Below, piece by piece: positions 19,201-30,683 of a stretch of DNA of 64,000 nt (its first letter is position 1; each line of letters opens with the position of its first letter). Under the pieces are notes generated by a model. The model saw only the letters and a program-made list of their open reading frames with translations. It ran no database searches and was not told the origin of the DNA. A program made the translations under genes and the position numbers. The stretch is from Guyparkeria sp. WRN-7 (GTDB lineage Bacteria; Pseudomonadota; Gammaproteobacteria; Halothiobacillales; Halothiobacillaceae): NCBI RefSeq assembly GCF_001641825.1, contig NZ_LRFH01000004.1, forward strand, positions 1-64,000, read 5' to 3'.

Positions 19201-19325
19201 GGCGGCTATTGGGCCAGATTCCCCCGACGAAGGAAACCGTGACGAGCGGATCGGCGCCGATGGACGCGCGCGGCCAACTTCGCTAACGTCGATTTTTTAC
19301 ATTGTGACAAGGTGACAGCCGCCCC

Positions 19326-20897
19326 ATGGATCTCGACGAGATGGACGCGTTCGACAAGGTTTCCCGTTCTACCCGCCGCGAGCTGCTGCGCTTCGGGCTG
19401 GCACTGCTGTTCGTGATCGGGGTGGCCCTGTTCACCTGGATCACCCAGGGCCACGTCAGCATGGTGATGGTGATCGCGGCGGTGATCGGTGCCTACATGG
19501 CCATGAACATCGGCGCCAACGACGTGGCCAACAACGTCGGCCCGGCGGTGGGCTCGCAGGCACTGACCATGGGTGGGGCGATCGTCATCGCGGCGACCTT
19601 CGAGGCCGCCGGGGCGATCATTGCCGGCGGCGAAGTCGTCACCACGATCAAGAAGGGCATCATTGACCCCACCCTGATCGCCGACCCCATGACCTTCGTC
19701 TGGCTGATGATGGCCGCCCTGCTGGCCGCGGCGATCTGGCTTAACCTCGCCACCGCACTGGGAGCACCGGTCTCGACCACCCACTCGATCGTCGGCGGGG
19801 TAATGGGCGGCGGCATCGCCGCGGCCGGCTGGGGCATCGCCAACTGGGGAACGGTCGGACAGATCGCCGCCAGCTGGGTGATATCGCCCGTCTTGGGCGG
19901 GGCCATCGCCGCCGCCCTGCTCTACCTGATCAAGCGCAGCATCACCTACCAGCACGACCTGATCGCCGCGGCAAGACAGCGCGTCCCCTGGTTCCTGGGA
20001 CTGATGGCCTGGGCCTTCGCCACCTACCTGGCGGTCAAGGGACTCAAGCGGATCACGGACATTTCCTTCATGGGCGCCCTCGGGATCGGCCTGGTCGTCG
20101 CCGTGGCGGTGTTCTTCCTGGTTCGCCCCCTGATTGCGCGCGCCGCGGATCGCATGACGGAGAACAGCAAGGGTAGCGTCAACAGCCTGTTCACCTGGCC
20201 GCTGATCTTCGCCGCCGCCCTGCTGAGCTTCGCCCACGGCTCGAACGACGTTGCCAACGCCGTCGGGCCGCTGGCCGCGATCAACGACGCCCTGGCACAT
20301 GCCGGCACCGCGGCGAAGGCCGCCATCCCGCTGTGGATCATGGTCATCGGCGCGCTGGGTCTGGCCGTGGGCCTGGCCCTCTACGGCCCCAAGCTGATCC
20401 GCACGGTCGGCCACGAGATCACCGAGATCGACCAGATGCGCGCCTACTGCATCGCCATGGCCGCGGCCCTGACGGTCATCCTGGCCTCCCAGCTGGGCCT
20501 GCCGGTCTCCACCACCCATGTCACCATCGGCGCGGTCTTCGGTGTCGGCTTCCTGCGCGAATACCTCAAGTCCAGCTACGACCGCCTCGAGCAGCAGGTT
20601 CGCGATTTGCACCCGGAAGGCGATGACGACGAGGTGATGCAGGAGTACCTGGAGCGGTTCCGCGCCGCCCCGCTCAAGGAAAAGGAGCAGATGCTCGCCG
20701 AACTCAAGAACAAGAGCACGCGACGCGAGGTCCACATCAGCAAGCGCCAGCGCAAGGGACTGAAGAAGATCTACAAGCGCGAGCTGGTCAAGCGCTCGCT
20801 GATGCTCAAGGTGGTCGCCGCCTGGGTGATCACCGTGCCGGCCGCCGCGATCCTTTCGGCGATTTTCTTCTTCCTGATCCGCGGCATGATGGCCTGA
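19326..20897 (+). CDS. PiT-family inorganic phosphate transporter
   Basis: A 523-residue inner-membrane protein. Each half has the signature GANDVANNVGPAVGS or HGSNDVANAVGPLAA and a second motif GAPVSTTHSIVGGVMGGG or GLPVSTTHVTIGAVFGVG. These define the PHO4/PiT family, which moves phosphate (as metal-phosphate or with H+/Na+) at low affinity. A charged segment near the end (LKEKEQMLAELKNKSTRREVHISKRQRKG) precedes a last helix; such tails occur in Pit proteins of this longer type. No PhoU-like gene is adjacent. Pit could also carry metal-phosphate complexes. Confidence 0.93.
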   Translation: MDLDEMDAFDKVSRSTRRELLRFGLALLFVIGVALFTWITQGHVSMVMVIAAVIGAYMAMNIGANDVANNVGPAVGSQALTMGGAIVIAATFEAAGAIIAGGEVVTTIKKGIIDPTLIADPMTFVWLMMAALLAAAIWLNLATALGAPVSTTHSIVGGVMGGGIAAAGWGIANWGTVGQIAASWVISPVLGGAIAAALLYLIKRSITYQHDLIAAARQRVPWFLGLMAWAFATYLAVKGLKRITDISFMGALGIGLVVAVAVFFLVRPLIARAADRMTENSKGSVNSLFTWPLIFAAALLSFAHGSNDVANAVGPLAAINDALAHAGTAAKAAIPLWIMVIGALGLAVGLALYGPKLIRTVGHEITEIDQMRAYCIAMAAALTVILASQLGLPVSTTHVTIGAVFGVGFLREYLKSSYDRLEQQVRDLHPEGDDDEVMQEYLERFRAAPLKEKEQMLAELKNKSTRREVHISKRQRKGLKKIYKRELVKRSLMLKVVAAWVITVPAAAILSAIFFFLIRGMMA

Positions 20898-20937
20898 TTC
20901 ACCGCCGACCGCAGACGGGGCAGTACAATCCCTCTCC

Positions 20938-23100
20938 ATGGCTGCCCCCAGAATCCGCGAAGCCGAAATCGCCCAGGCGCTCGACACCGCCCTGCCCGCC
21001 TGGCAACGCGCCGGCCACCGCCTGCCGGTGCTGGTCAACGGCAGGCCTGCCTGGGCATTGGCATGCGCGCAGGCACTGGTCGACGAGGACACCCTCTGGA
21101 TCGGGCCCGACGCCCCGCCCGTGGCGCGCTCGCTCAGCCTGCGCCGCGCGCGTGAGTCGCTGGGCGGGGAATGTGACCGTGTCATCTTCAATGCCCTGTC
21201 CGGATTCGACCCCGACGCCCTCGGCGCCGTCGCCGGCCTGCCGCGCGCCGGCGGCTGCCTGATCCTGATCGCTCCACCGCTGGCCGACTGGCCCGAACGC
21301 GAGGACCCGGAACTCGCCCGGATCACGGCCTACCCCTTCACCCCCGCGGATGGCGGCTCGGCCTACATCCGCCGGCTGACCGGCCTCCTGAAAGAACAGC
21401 AACCCTTGTGGACGGTCACCGAGGGCAAACCGCTGGCGGCGGTGCCGTCGCCTGTCGGGTCGACCGACGAGCCCCGGCTGGCCACCGCTCCCTGCCGCAC
21501 TCCCGATCAGGCCGAGGCAGTCGAACGGATCGTCCACGTGGCGCGCAGTCGGCCGCGCCGCCCCCTGGTGCTGCGCTCGCATCGTGGCCGCGGCAAGAGT
21601 TCCGCACTCGGCATCGCGGCGGCACGCGTGCTCGAAGAGGGTCTCGGTGATGTGCTGGTCACCGCGCCGCGACGCGAGGCGGTCGAGCCGCTGTTCGCTC
21701 GTACCGCCGAGATCATCGGGGCCGCGCCCGACGGCGACGGGGCAATACGTCTCGGCGCGCATCGACTGCGCTTCCTCCCGCCCGACGTGCTGATCGAGCA
21801 ATGCCCGCCGGGGCGGCTGCTGCTGGTCGACGAGGCCGCCGCGCTCCCCGCCGGTCTCCTCGACGACCTGTTCTCCCACCATCCGCGCTGTGTGTTCGCC
21901 ACCACCGAACACGGCTACGAGGGCAGCGGCCGGGGCTTTGCCCTGCGATTCCTGCCACGCCTCGAGTCACGCGCGGCATCGGTCCATCACCTGCGGATGA
22001 GCACACCGATCCGCTGGTCGACGGACGATCCGCTCGAGGCGCTGATCGACCGTCTGCTGCTCCTCGATGCCGACCCGGCCGACCTGCCGACGTCGCCTCC
22101 CGGCGAGCCCGGCACGCCACAGCGGCTGGACCGCGACGCACTGGCCGCCGACGAGCCCCGCCTGGCCCAACTGTTCGGCCTGCTCGTCGGCGCCCATTAC
22201 CGCACGACACCGCGCGACCTGCGCCAGTTGCTCGAGGCCCCGGGCACCCAACTGTGGACGGTCGAGGCAGACGGCGGGGTGCTGGCGACCGCCGTGGTAC
22301 AGGACGAGGGCAACCTTTCCCGGCCGCTGGCCGAGGCGGTATTCGCCGGCGAGCGTCGCCTGCACGGCCATCTGCTGCCGCAGACCCTGGCGGCGCATGC
22401 CGGCGAGGCCGACTGGCCGATACTGGCCGGCCGACGCATCCAGCGCATCGCCGTGCACCCCGTCGCCCGCCGGCAAGGGCTCGGCCGTCGGCTGGTGGCG
22501 GCCATCGCCGAGCAGGCCCGTGCCGACGGGCTGGACTTTCTCGGCGTGAGCTTCGGTGCGCAGGACGACCTGATCGACTTCTGGCAGGCCTGCCACCTGG
22601 CGGCCTTGCATCTGGGCCAGCACCGCGACCCGGCCTCCGGCGAAGAGGCCATGGTCATGGTGACGGGGCTTTCCCCGACCGGTCAGCAAGCCGTCGAACA
22701 CAGCACACGCCGGCTGGTCGAGACCCTGGCCGACCGGGCCGCCGGCCCGCTGCGCCGGGCCGATGCCGGCCGCCTTGCCCGGCTACTAGCCGGCACGACA
22801 CCAATGACGCCGCCGACTCTCGATGAGGCCGCCCGGCGGCAGATCGACGCCTGCGCCTACCATCGGCACCACCTGGATGCCGCGCTCGCCCCCTTGCGCC
22901 GCTGGCTGCCGACGGCACTCAGCCAACCGGCGGTGATCAGGGCCGTCAGCACCGAGAACCGTGCCCTGCTGGTCGGGCGCTTCCTGCAGCTTGCCGAGGA
23001 GTCGACGCTGGCAACCCGCTTCGGCCTCGCCGGGCGGCGGGCCGTCGAGGACGCCTGCCGACAAGCCCTGCGACATGTCCTCGAGGTGCTGGCGAGCTAG
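20938..23100 (+). CDS. tmcA: tRNA(Met) cytidine acetyltransferase TmcA
   Basis: A 720-residue enzyme that makes N4-acetylcytidine at the wobble base of elongator tRNA-Met, using acetyl-CoA and ATP. The N-terminal DUF1726-type domain is followed by an RNA-helicase-like module with Walker A SHRGRGKSSALG and Walker B LLLVDEAAALP plus FATTEHGYEGSGRGFALRF. Then comes a GNAT acetyltransferase domain (IQRIAVHPVARRQGLGRRLVAAI, LDFLGVSFGAQDDLIDFW) and a helical tRNA-binding tail. It starts 40 bp after the phosphate-transporter stop and may be cotranscribed with it. Length and domain order agree with E. coli TmcA. Confidence 0.95.
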   Translation: MAAPRIREAEIAQALDTALPAWQRAGHRLPVLVNGRPAWALACAQALVDEDTLWIGPDAPPVARSLSLRRARESLGGECDRVIFNALSGFDPDALGAVAGLPRAGGCLILIAPPLADWPEREDPELARITAYPFTPADGGSAYIRRLTGLLKEQQPLWTVTEGKPLAAVPSPVGSTDEPRLATAPCRTPDQAEAVERIVHVARSRPRRPLVLRSHRGRGKSSALGIAAARVLEEGLGDVLVTAPRREAVEPLFARTAEIIGAAPDGDGAIRLGAHRLRFLPPDVLIEQCPPGRLLLVDEAAALPAGLLDDLFSHHPRCVFATTEHGYEGSGRGFALRFLPRLESRAASVHHLRMSTPIRWSTDDPLEALIDRLLLLDADPADLPTSPPGEPGTPQRLDRDALAADEPRLAQLFGLLVGAHYRTTPRDLRQLLEAPGTQLWTVEADGGVLATAVVQDEGNLSRPLAEAVFAGERRLHGHLLPQTLAAHAGEADWPILAGRRIQRIAVHPVARRQGLGRRLVAAIAEQARADGLDFLGVSFGAQDDLIDFWQACHLAALHLGQHRDPASGEEAMVMVTGLSPTGQQAVEHSTRRLVETLADRAAGPLRRADAGRLARLLAGTTPMTPPTLDEAARRQIDACAYHRHHLDAALAPLRRWLPTALSQPAVIRAVSTENRALLVGRFLQLAEESTLATRFGLAGRRAVEDACRQALRHVLEVLAS

Positions 23101-23214
23101 GAACTCGAGCACGCGCTATGCTTGAGGCCGCCGGTCCGGACATGCTGCACTGGTCGGACAGAGCGCCGAACGGCACCACGGACACAGGGACACCATTGCG
23201 GGGACCGCATTGCC

Positions 23215-24210
23215 ATGAAAGTCGCCTTCTTCTCCACCAAGCCCTACGACCGCGAGGCCTTCGACGCCGATCCGAAAGGGCACGAGATCGACTATTTCGA
23301 CCAACGCCTCACCGAGGAGACGGTCCATCTCGCCCGGGGCTATCGGGCGGTGTGTGCCTTCGCCAACGACGTGCTCGGCGCAGCGGTAATTCAGGCACTG
23401 GCCGATGGCGGTACCGAAGTGCTCGCCCTGCGATGCGCCGGCTGCAACCACGTCGATTTCGAGGCGGTGGCCGGGACGGATTTGCGGGTGGTGAACGTGC
23501 CGGCCTACTCGCCCAACGCGGTCGCCGAGCACGCCGTGGCATTGATGCAGGCGGTCAACCGCCACCTGCCGCGTGCCGTCACACAGGTCCGCATGGGCAA
23601 TTACGCCCTGCACGGGCTGGCGGGCACGGATGTGGTCGGCAAAACGGTCGGCGTGGTGGGCACCGGGCGCATCGGCATGGTGTTCGCCCGCATCCTCAAG
23701 CAGGGCTTCGGAGCCGAGGTGATCGCCCACGACCCCTATCCGAATGACGAGTGCCGAGAGATGGGGATCGACTACGTGCCTCTGGATGATCTGCTCGAAC
23801 GCGCCGACATCATCAGCCTGCACTGCCCGCTCACCGATGCCACCCGGCACCTGATTGACGCCGGGGCCATCGCTCGACTCAAGCCGGGCGCGCTGATCGT
23901 CAACACCAGTCGCGGCGCGGTGATCGACACCCAGGCGGCCATCGACGGGCTCAAGTCAGGGCAGATCGGTGGGCTCGGGATCGACGTGTACGAACACGAA
24001 GGGCCTTTGTTCTTCGAGGATCGCAGCGACGAGCTGCTCACCGACGACCAGTTCGCCCGGCTGCTGGGCTTCCAGAACGTGGTCATCACCGGCCACCAGG
24101 CCTTTCTTACCCGCGAGGCGCTGGCGCAGATCGCCAAACAGACGCTCGAAAACCTCACCTGCATCGAGACCGGCGTGGCCTGCGAGCGGGAACTCACCCC
24201 GGGGAAGTAG
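23215..24210 (+). CDS. ldhA: D-lactate dehydrogenase, fermentative LdhA family
   Basis: A 331-residue NAD-dependent D-2-hydroxyacid dehydrogenase. The start MKVAFFSTKPYDREAF aligns with E. coli LdhA; in-frame codons further upstream are not needed. Diagnostic segments are RCAGCNHVDF, VPAYSPNAVAEHAVALM, the Rossmann motif GKTVGVVGTGRIG, HDPYP, SLHCPLTDATRHLI, VNTSRGAVIDTQAAIDGLKSGQIGGLGIDVYEHE, and GHQAFLTREAL with the catalytic histidine. The arginine, glutamate and histidine of the active site are all present. It would reduce pyruvate to D-lactate when oxygen is short. The yrbL-like gene follows 51 bp later. Confidence 0.9.
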   Translation: MKVAFFSTKPYDREAFDADPKGHEIDYFDQRLTEETVHLARGYRAVCAFANDVLGAAVIQALADGGTEVLALRCAGCNHVDFEAVAGTDLRVVNVPAYSPNAVAEHAVALMQAVNRHLPRAVTQVRMGNYALHGLAGTDVVGKTVGVVGTGRIGMVFARILKQGFGAEVIAHDPYPNDECREMGIDYVPLDDLLERADIISLHCPLTDATRHLIDAGAIARLKPGALIVNTSRGAVIDTQAAIDGLKSGQIGGLGIDVYEHEGPLFFEDRSDELLTDDQFARLLGFQNVVITGHQAFLTREALAQIAKQTLENLTCIETGVACERELTPGK

Positions 24211-24261
24211 CCCGGGTATAATCCGCCGCCTTTCACGCATCCCCGAGACGACATCCGGCAC

Positions 24262-24894
24262 ATGGACCTGCTCGCCCCGCTGACACTCGCCCCCCTCGAT
24301 CCGGTCGGTCGCGGGGCGCAGAAACTCGTCTACCGCCACCCGGACGACCCCCGAGTGCTGGTCAAGGTGGTGAATCCGGACTTCATCAGGCGCCACGACC
24401 GCAAGGACGCCTTCTACAAGCGCAGACGGCGCATCGGTCACTACCGCGCCTTCGAGCGCGAGGTGCGCGAACACCTTGCCTCGCGCGCCCGCCATGCCGG
24501 CCGGTACGCCCCCTGCCGCCACCTGCAGAACATCCTCGGCATGGTCGACACCGATCTCGGCGCGGCCCTGCTGGTCGAGGCGGTGCTCGACGAAAATGGC
24601 CAGCCGGCGCCGAGCCTCGCCGAACTGCAACGGCGCGGCCGCTACGGCGCCCGCGAGCAACGGGCGCTCGACACGTTCATCGACTGGGCGATGACCTCGA
24701 ATGTCCTGATCAACGACCTCTCGCCCGACAATCTCGTCTGGCACCCCGACGGCCATTTCGTCCTGATCGACGGCATGGGCGACCGCGCCGCGATCCCGGT
24801 GCGCTCTCACAGCCAGTGGCTCAACCGTCGCTACAAGCGCAAGAAGATCGACCGGCTGCTGCGGCAGATCGATGCCGACGGGCAGGCGACATGA
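24262..24894 (+). CDS. YrbL-family protein kinase-like protein
   Basis: A 210-residue cytoplasmic protein of the PhoP regulatory network YrbL family. It has VGRGAQKLVYRHPDDPRVLVKVV at the N-terminus (a glycine-containing loop and a lysine, as in the kinase fold), FEREVREH, and NVLINDLSPDNLVW with LIDGMGDRAA, which resemble the catalytic and metal-binding loops of small kinases. In E. coli yrbL is a PhoP and BasR target of unclear function. Here it follows ldhA by 51 bp and precedes metY by 122 bp on the same strand. The family call is good; an actual kinase activity is inference. Confidence 0.8.
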   Translation: MDLLAPLTLAPLDPVGRGAQKLVYRHPDDPRVLVKVVNPDFIRRHDRKDAFYKRRRRIGHYRAFEREVREHLASRARHAGRYAPCRHLQNILGMVDTDLGAALLVEAVLDENGQPAPSLAELQRRGRYGAREQRALDTFIDWAMTSNVLINDLSPDNLVWHPDGHFVLIDGMGDRAAIPVRSHSQWLNRRYKRKKIDRLLRQIDADGQAT

Positions 24895-25016
24895 CTCCCG
24901 TCCCGTCGCCATCGCACCGTGACTCGCCCTGATCGCCGCATGGCTCGACGGGAGGCCTCGACCGGGACATCCGACCTGTTTGCAACTACGCTTTGCAGAA
25001 AAACAAGGAGGAGAGC

Positions 25017-26288
25017 ATGCGCCCCGAGACCATCGCCCTGCACACCGGCTACGAGCCGGACGACCAGCACGCCGTCGCCGTCCCCATCCACCAGACCACC
25101 TCATACGCCTTCGATAACGCCCAGCACGCCGCCGACCTGTTCGACCTGAAGGTCAAGGGCAATATCTACTCGCGGATCATGAACCCCACCTGCGGGGTGC
25201 TCGAGGAGCGGATGGCGGCGCTCGACGGGGGCGTGGGTGCCCTGGCGACCGCAACCGGCATGGCGGCAATCACCTACGCGATCCAGACCATTGCGCAGGC
25301 GGGCGACAACATCGTCTCGATCAGCGAGCTCTACGGCGGGACCTACAACCTGTTCGCCCACACCTTCCCGCGCCAGGACATCACGGTGCGCTTCTGCAAC
25401 AAGGATGACTTCGCCGGTATCGAGGCGGCCATCGACGAACGCACCCGGGCGATCTACTGCGAGTCGATCGGCAATCCTTCCGGCAGCGTGGCGGACATCG
25501 AGAAGCTCGCCGACATCGCCCATCGCAACGGCCTGCCGCTGATGGTGGACAACACCGTCGGCACCCCCTTCCTGCTCCGGCCGATCGACTACGGCGCCGA
25601 CATCGTGATCCACTCGGCCACCAAGTACATCGGCGGGCACGGCACCACGCTCGGCGGCGTGATCGTCGACTCGGGGCAATTCGACTGGGCGGCCCACCCC
25701 GAACGCTTCTCGCTGCTGATCGAGCCCGACCCGTCCTATCACGGCGTGAGCTACACCAACGATGTCGGTGCGGCCGCCTTCATCGCCCGTGCCCGCGTGG
25801 TGCCACTGCGCAACACCGGCGCGGCCCTCTCGGCCCAGTCGGCCTGGCAACTGCTTCAGGGCCTGGAAACGCTGTCACTGCGAATGGACCGGGTCTGCGA
25901 GAACACCCAGGAGGTCGCCGAATTCCTCGATGCACACCCTCAGGTCAGCTGGGTACAGTACGCCGGCCTGCCCGAGCACAAGGACCACCGGCTGGCGCGC
26001 AAGTACATGGACGGGCGCGCCTCGGGCATTCTCAGCTTCGGCGTCAAGGGCGGTCGCGAAGCGGGCGTCCGTTTCTACGACGCCCTGCAGCTGATCCTCA
26101 GGCTGGTGAACATCGGCGATGCCAAGTCCTGCGCGGCGATCCCGGCCTCGACCACCCACCGGCAGCTCAACGACGAGGAACTGCGGGCCGCCGGCGTCCC
26201 GCCGGACATGGTGCGCCTGTCGATCGGCATCGAGCACGTCGACGACCTGATCGAGGATCTGGACCAGGCACTCAAGGCCAGCGCCTGA
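25017..26288 (+). CDS. metY: O-acetylhomoserine sulfhydrylase (Cys/Met PLP enzyme)
   Basis: A 423-residue PLP enzyme. The start at 25017 has a strong AAGGAGGAG site, while an earlier in-frame ATG has none. It shows the Cys/Met-metabolism fold type I motifs: YSRIMNPTCGVLEERMAALDGG, SELYGGTYNLF, ESIGNPSG, VDNTVGTPFLLRPIDYGADIVIHSATKYIGGHGT with the PLP lysine, and VRLSIGIEHVDDLIEDL. The length and the long HPERFSLLIEPDPSYHG insertion fit O-acetylhomoserine (thiol)-lyase MetY, not cystathionine gamma-synthase. It adds sulfide to O-acetylhomoserine to give homocysteine for methionine. The homoserine dehydrogenase further along (48405-49751) feeds this pathway. Confidence 0.92.
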   Translation: MRPETIALHTGYEPDDQHAVAVPIHQTTSYAFDNAQHAADLFDLKVKGNIYSRIMNPTCGVLEERMAALDGGVGALATATGMAAITYAIQTIAQAGDNIVSISELYGGTYNLFAHTFPRQDITVRFCNKDDFAGIEAAIDERTRAIYCESIGNPSGSVADIEKLADIAHRNGLPLMVDNTVGTPFLLRPIDYGADIVIHSATKYIGGHGTTLGGVIVDSGQFDWAAHPERFSLLIEPDPSYHGVSYTNDVGAAAFIARARVVPLRNTGAALSAQSAWQLLQGLETLSLRMDRVCENTQEVAEFLDAHPQVSWVQYAGLPEHKDHRLARKYMDGRASGILSFGVKGGREAGVRFYDALQLILRLVNIGDAKSCAAIPASTTHRQLNDEELRAAGVPPDMVRLSIGIEHVDDLIEDLDQALKASA

Positions 26289-26307
26289 TACCGCGCCAAC
26301 GCCGGCA

Positions 26308-26961
26308 TCAGGCCAGCAGAACGGCCAGAATGCCGGTGATGAAGATGCCGTCGAAGGTGCCGGCCCCGCCGATCGAAGCCACCGGCGAGCCGAGCTTGCG
26401 CACGTCCTTGAGGCGCAGGATGTCGGCACCGATCAACACGCCCACCGTCCCGCCAACGTAGGCCAGTGCCGGGCTGTGCTCGGGATCGAGCAACAGTCCG
26501 GCGGCGGCCGCCGCCAGTGGCGCGACCAGCACCGGCATGCCGATACCCAGCCCGGGCACCGGCCGGCTGGCGAGATAGGCAATCGAGGAAACGAACGCCA
26601 CCGCCAGCAGGTAATCGCCGAGGCCGGCGCCGGCGTGCATGACCAGATACGCGGAGAACGTCAGCGGCAGCAGGCAGCCGCCGAGATTGACCGCCACCGT
26701 GGTCACGCCCTCGAACGGCTGCTGGGCATGACGCAGGATGCGGCGGATCGGGTCGGGCAGCGGCTCGTCGGGCTCCTCGGCGCTCATGCGAAACAACGGC
26801 ACGTTCACCAGGCTGCCCATCAGCGAGACGAACAGCAGCGTGACCCCGGCCTGCGGATCCAGCCCCAGCTTGCCGAACGCCAGCTGCAGCGCACCGAGCT
26901 GGATGAGGGTGAACAGGACGATCAGGCCGAGGGCGGCTATCAGGAAGGCGGGATTCGGCAT
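26308..26961 (-). CDS. DUF1614 family membrane protein
   Basis: A 217-residue integral membrane protein. The start at 26961 is supported by GAGAGGAGC. It has about six helices, with family segments TLLFVSLMGSLVNVPLF, VAVNLGGCLLPLTFSAYLV, and a C-terminal YVGGTVGVLIGADILRL-SPVASIGGAGTFDGIFITGILAVLLA. The glycine-rich end is typical of DUF1614, a family of unknown function found in bacteria and archaea. It lies 76 bp after the DUF1111 gene on the same strand and might be the last gene of the iron cluster, but it has its own ribosome site and nothing ties it to iron. Confidence 0.82.
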   Translation of the reverse strand: MPNPAFLIAALGLIVLFTLIQLGALQLAFGKLGLDPQAGVTLLFVSLMGSLVNVPLFRMSAEEPDEPLPDPIRRILRHAQQPFEGVTTVAVNLGGCLLPLTFSAYLVMHAGAGLGDYLLAVAFVSSIAYLASRPVPGLGIGMPVLVAPLAAAAAGLLLDPEHSPALAYVGGTVGVLIGADILRLKDVRKLGSPVASIGGAGTFDGIFITGILAVLLA

Positions 26962-27037
26962 CGCTCCTCTCGGGGGCTCGTAAGGGACGACTCCGAGCAT
27001 GGCAGAGATGTGCGGCGACGTTCACGCCCCGAGGGCG

Positions 27038-28521
<1,484 letters not shown>

Positions 28522-28522
<1 letters not shown>

Positions 28523-29616
28523 CAGTGCAGTGCTTCCTCGAGTCGTGCCTGCAGGTCTCGCACGGCCTCCACCGCCGCCTGGATGCGGACCTGCTGCGCC
28601 TCCTCGCCACTGGCGACCGCCTCGGCGAAGGCCAGCCGGCCGTTACCGCCGTCCGTCTCGCCGATCGCGGCCAGCCGGCCGGCCGCAACCAACAGCGCCC
28701 GGTCGACCGCCTCGACCTCGGCATCCTGCCGGGCGGCAATGGCGCGCAGGCCCGCCCCGGAATCGATGCCGTCCAGTGAACCCAGCCAGAGATTGCGGAT
28801 ACCCTCGACGTTGTGCTGCATGTCGGCCCGCGTGTTGCGCGCCCAGGGTGACTCGACCCCGTCCAGGCGCCCGGATGCCAGCGGCTCGCCCAACTTGGCG
28901 GCCGCCAGTTCGTCGGCGATGCCGTCCATGCCTTCGACCAGCTCCTGCACCGCGCCCCTCACGGCGGGGTACAGGCGCGAATCCGGCGTGCCCGCCCCGG
29001 CGAGTTGTCGGCCATGACCCTCGCTGCCCTGCCAGGCAGCGGCCATGGCGGCGGCGTGGTCGTGCAGATCCGCGCCCAGGGCGGCTAGCAGTTCGCGTTG
29101 GCGCGGGTTATCGGCGAGCCGTCCGGCGGCCTGCGCCGCGGACTCGCGCCCCTCGCCCACCGGTCGATTCCAGAGCAGGAATTCGATCGCGTGGAAGCCC
29201 TTGACGTCGCCATCGAGCCTGGCGATGTGCGCACCGTCCAGCGGTGCCGAACCGGTGATCAGTCCTGCAAGCTCACGCCGGTCAAGTGGCCAGGAATCCA
29301 TCGCCGGGTCATGGCCGTCGGTATCAACCGGACCGAAGAGGTGCGCTTCGCCGGTCTCCCAGTACGCACGTGCCTCGCGCCAGGCGGCTCGCGCGGCGAT
29401 CACATGCTCGGCGGTGGGGGTCGCGCGCAGCGCCGTCAGGCGATCGGCCAATCGGTCGGCGGCGACGGCGAGCCGGACATAGTTGCGCGTGATCACGTGC
29501 TCGGCGGTGTGCTCGAGCACCCGTTCGGCCACGGGCTCGGCGTGGACGGTGGGCACGGCCAGGTTCAGCCCGGCGAGCAGGGCCAACGGGGTCAGTCGGA
29601 AAATGCGTGTATTCAT
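28522..29616 (-). CDS. Imelysin-family (peptidase M75, IrpA-like) periplasmic protein
   Basis: A 364-residue exported protein (signal MNTRIFRLTPLALLAGLNLAVPTVHA). The imelysin signature GxHxxE is present as GFHAIE at residues 140-145, in the usual context AIEFLLW. Other family segments are FGPVDTDGHDPAMDSWPLD and SPWARNTRADMQHNVEGIRNLWLG. Imelysins bind iron or haem and take part in iron acquisition at the envelope; the old peptidase name is doubtful. It sits between the LbtU-like porin (29-bp gap) and the DUF1111 gene (1-bp overlap), so the three are probably one Fur-controlled operon. Confidence 0.92.
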
Positions 29617-29645
29617 GCGGATGCCTCGTATTCGGTGATGCGGTT

Positions 29646-30683
29646 TCAGAACTCGACGGCAAGCTGCGTGAGGAACGTGCCGGCCGACTCGCCCGTGCCG
29701 CCATCGGCGATGTCGTAGTCCTCGTCATGGGCGTACTCGACGCTGAGTGCGGTGTACCGGAAGATCTCGACCGACAGGGCGGCGAGGACACGGCTTTCCG
29801 GCAGGCCGAGCGCCACCGATTCGTCGGTGCCCTGGTAACCGATGCTCGCGGAGGCCGGCTTGCCCAGCAGATCGAAGCCGTAGCTGGCCTCGACGTTCCA
29901 CGCGGCGGGCTGGGCGCCGTCACCGTTGAAGGCCAGTTCGCCGGCGTCGAACGAATCGTTCGCGGTCAGGTACTCACCTACCAGCGTCACGTCACCCATG
30001 CCGAGCACGGCATTGGCCGTCCAGGCGCCCACTTCGTCGACATCTGCCCCACCGGTGTTGTCGTACACGGTCTCCTCGATGCCGTCGGATTCGCCGAGGC
30101 TGTTGATGTAGCCGGCGGACAGCGCCAGGTCGGCGCCCCCCACGGAGCCGGCATAGCCGGCGGTCGCGCCGAAGCTGTTGACCTGGTTCTCGTCCTCGAG
30201 GTCGCCGTTGAAGGCATACACCTCGGCGGAAAAACCGCCCTGGCCGATGCCGGCCGAGATCGCGGTCTCGCGGGTTTCGCCGAGTTCGAGGGTGAGCGGG
30301 TCGGAGACCATGGCGGTCTCGTAGACGCCGAACGGCACGTAGAACTGACCGGCACGCAGCGACCAGAGGCTGTCCTCGGCGCCGAGCATCACGCTGGCGG
30401 TGTCGACTTCCAGCGGCGTGTCGTTCTCTTCGTAGAGGGTGGAGATCTCGGCGCTGATCCACTCGTTGATCGCGGCCTCGAGGCTCAGCGCGCCGGTTGC
30501 CAGAACGATGTCGCTCTCGTCGCTGCCGGTGTAGGGTCTGGTGTGGTAACCCTCTACCTCGACGACACCACCGAAATCGATCGACGGGTAGGTCTCGGCT
30601 TGATCGGCCGCCATGGCGGCCTGGCTGGCGAGGCCCAGCGAAAGGGCAGTGGCCAGCACAGTCGGGCGGGCGAATGGGTTCAT
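29646..30683 (-). CDS. LbtU-family siderophore porin
   Basis: A 345-residue outer-membrane protein with signal peptide MNPFARPTVLATALSLGLASQAAMA and a strong AAGGAGATG site. It is rich in alternating beta-strand patterns and ends LTQLAVEF, a terminal phenylalanine for BAM-dependent insertion. The opening IDFGGVVEVEGYHTRPYTGSDESDIVLATGALSLEAAINEWISAE, then ITLYEEN-like turns and SLRAGQFYVPFGVYETAMVSDPLTLELGETRE, is characteristic of LbtU, the legiobactin uptake porin of Legionella. It is TonB-independent in design (no plug or TonB box). Together with imelysin and DUF1111 it should serve iron uptake; the actual siderophore is unknown. Confidence 0.87.
   Translation of the reverse strand: MNPFARPTVLATALSLGLASQAAMAADQAETYPSIDFGGVVEVEGYHTRPYTGSDESDIVLATGALSLEAAINEWISAEISTLYEENDTPLEVDTASVMLGAEDSLWSLRAGQFYVPFGVYETAMVSDPLTLELGETRETAISAGIGQGGFSAEVYAFNGDLEDENQVNSFGATAGYAGSVGGADLALSAGYINSLGESDGIEETVYDNTGGADVDEVGAWTANAVLGMGDVTLVGEYLTANDSFDAGELAFNGDGAQPAAWNVEASYGFDLLGKPASASIGYQGTDESVALGLPESRVLAALSVEIFRYTALSVEYAHDEDYDIADGGTGESAGTFLTQLAVEF

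Noticed and set aside
19304-19317. Direct repeat GTGACA before the phosphate transporter, considered as a Pho box
   Set aside because: The repeat spacing (8 bp) and sequence do not fit the 11-bp period CTGTCAT Pho box.
24895-25016. Leader of metY considered as a SAM-type riboswitch
   Set aside because: No recognisable SAM riboswitch core or terminator can be seen in the 122 bp; only a good ribosome site at the end.
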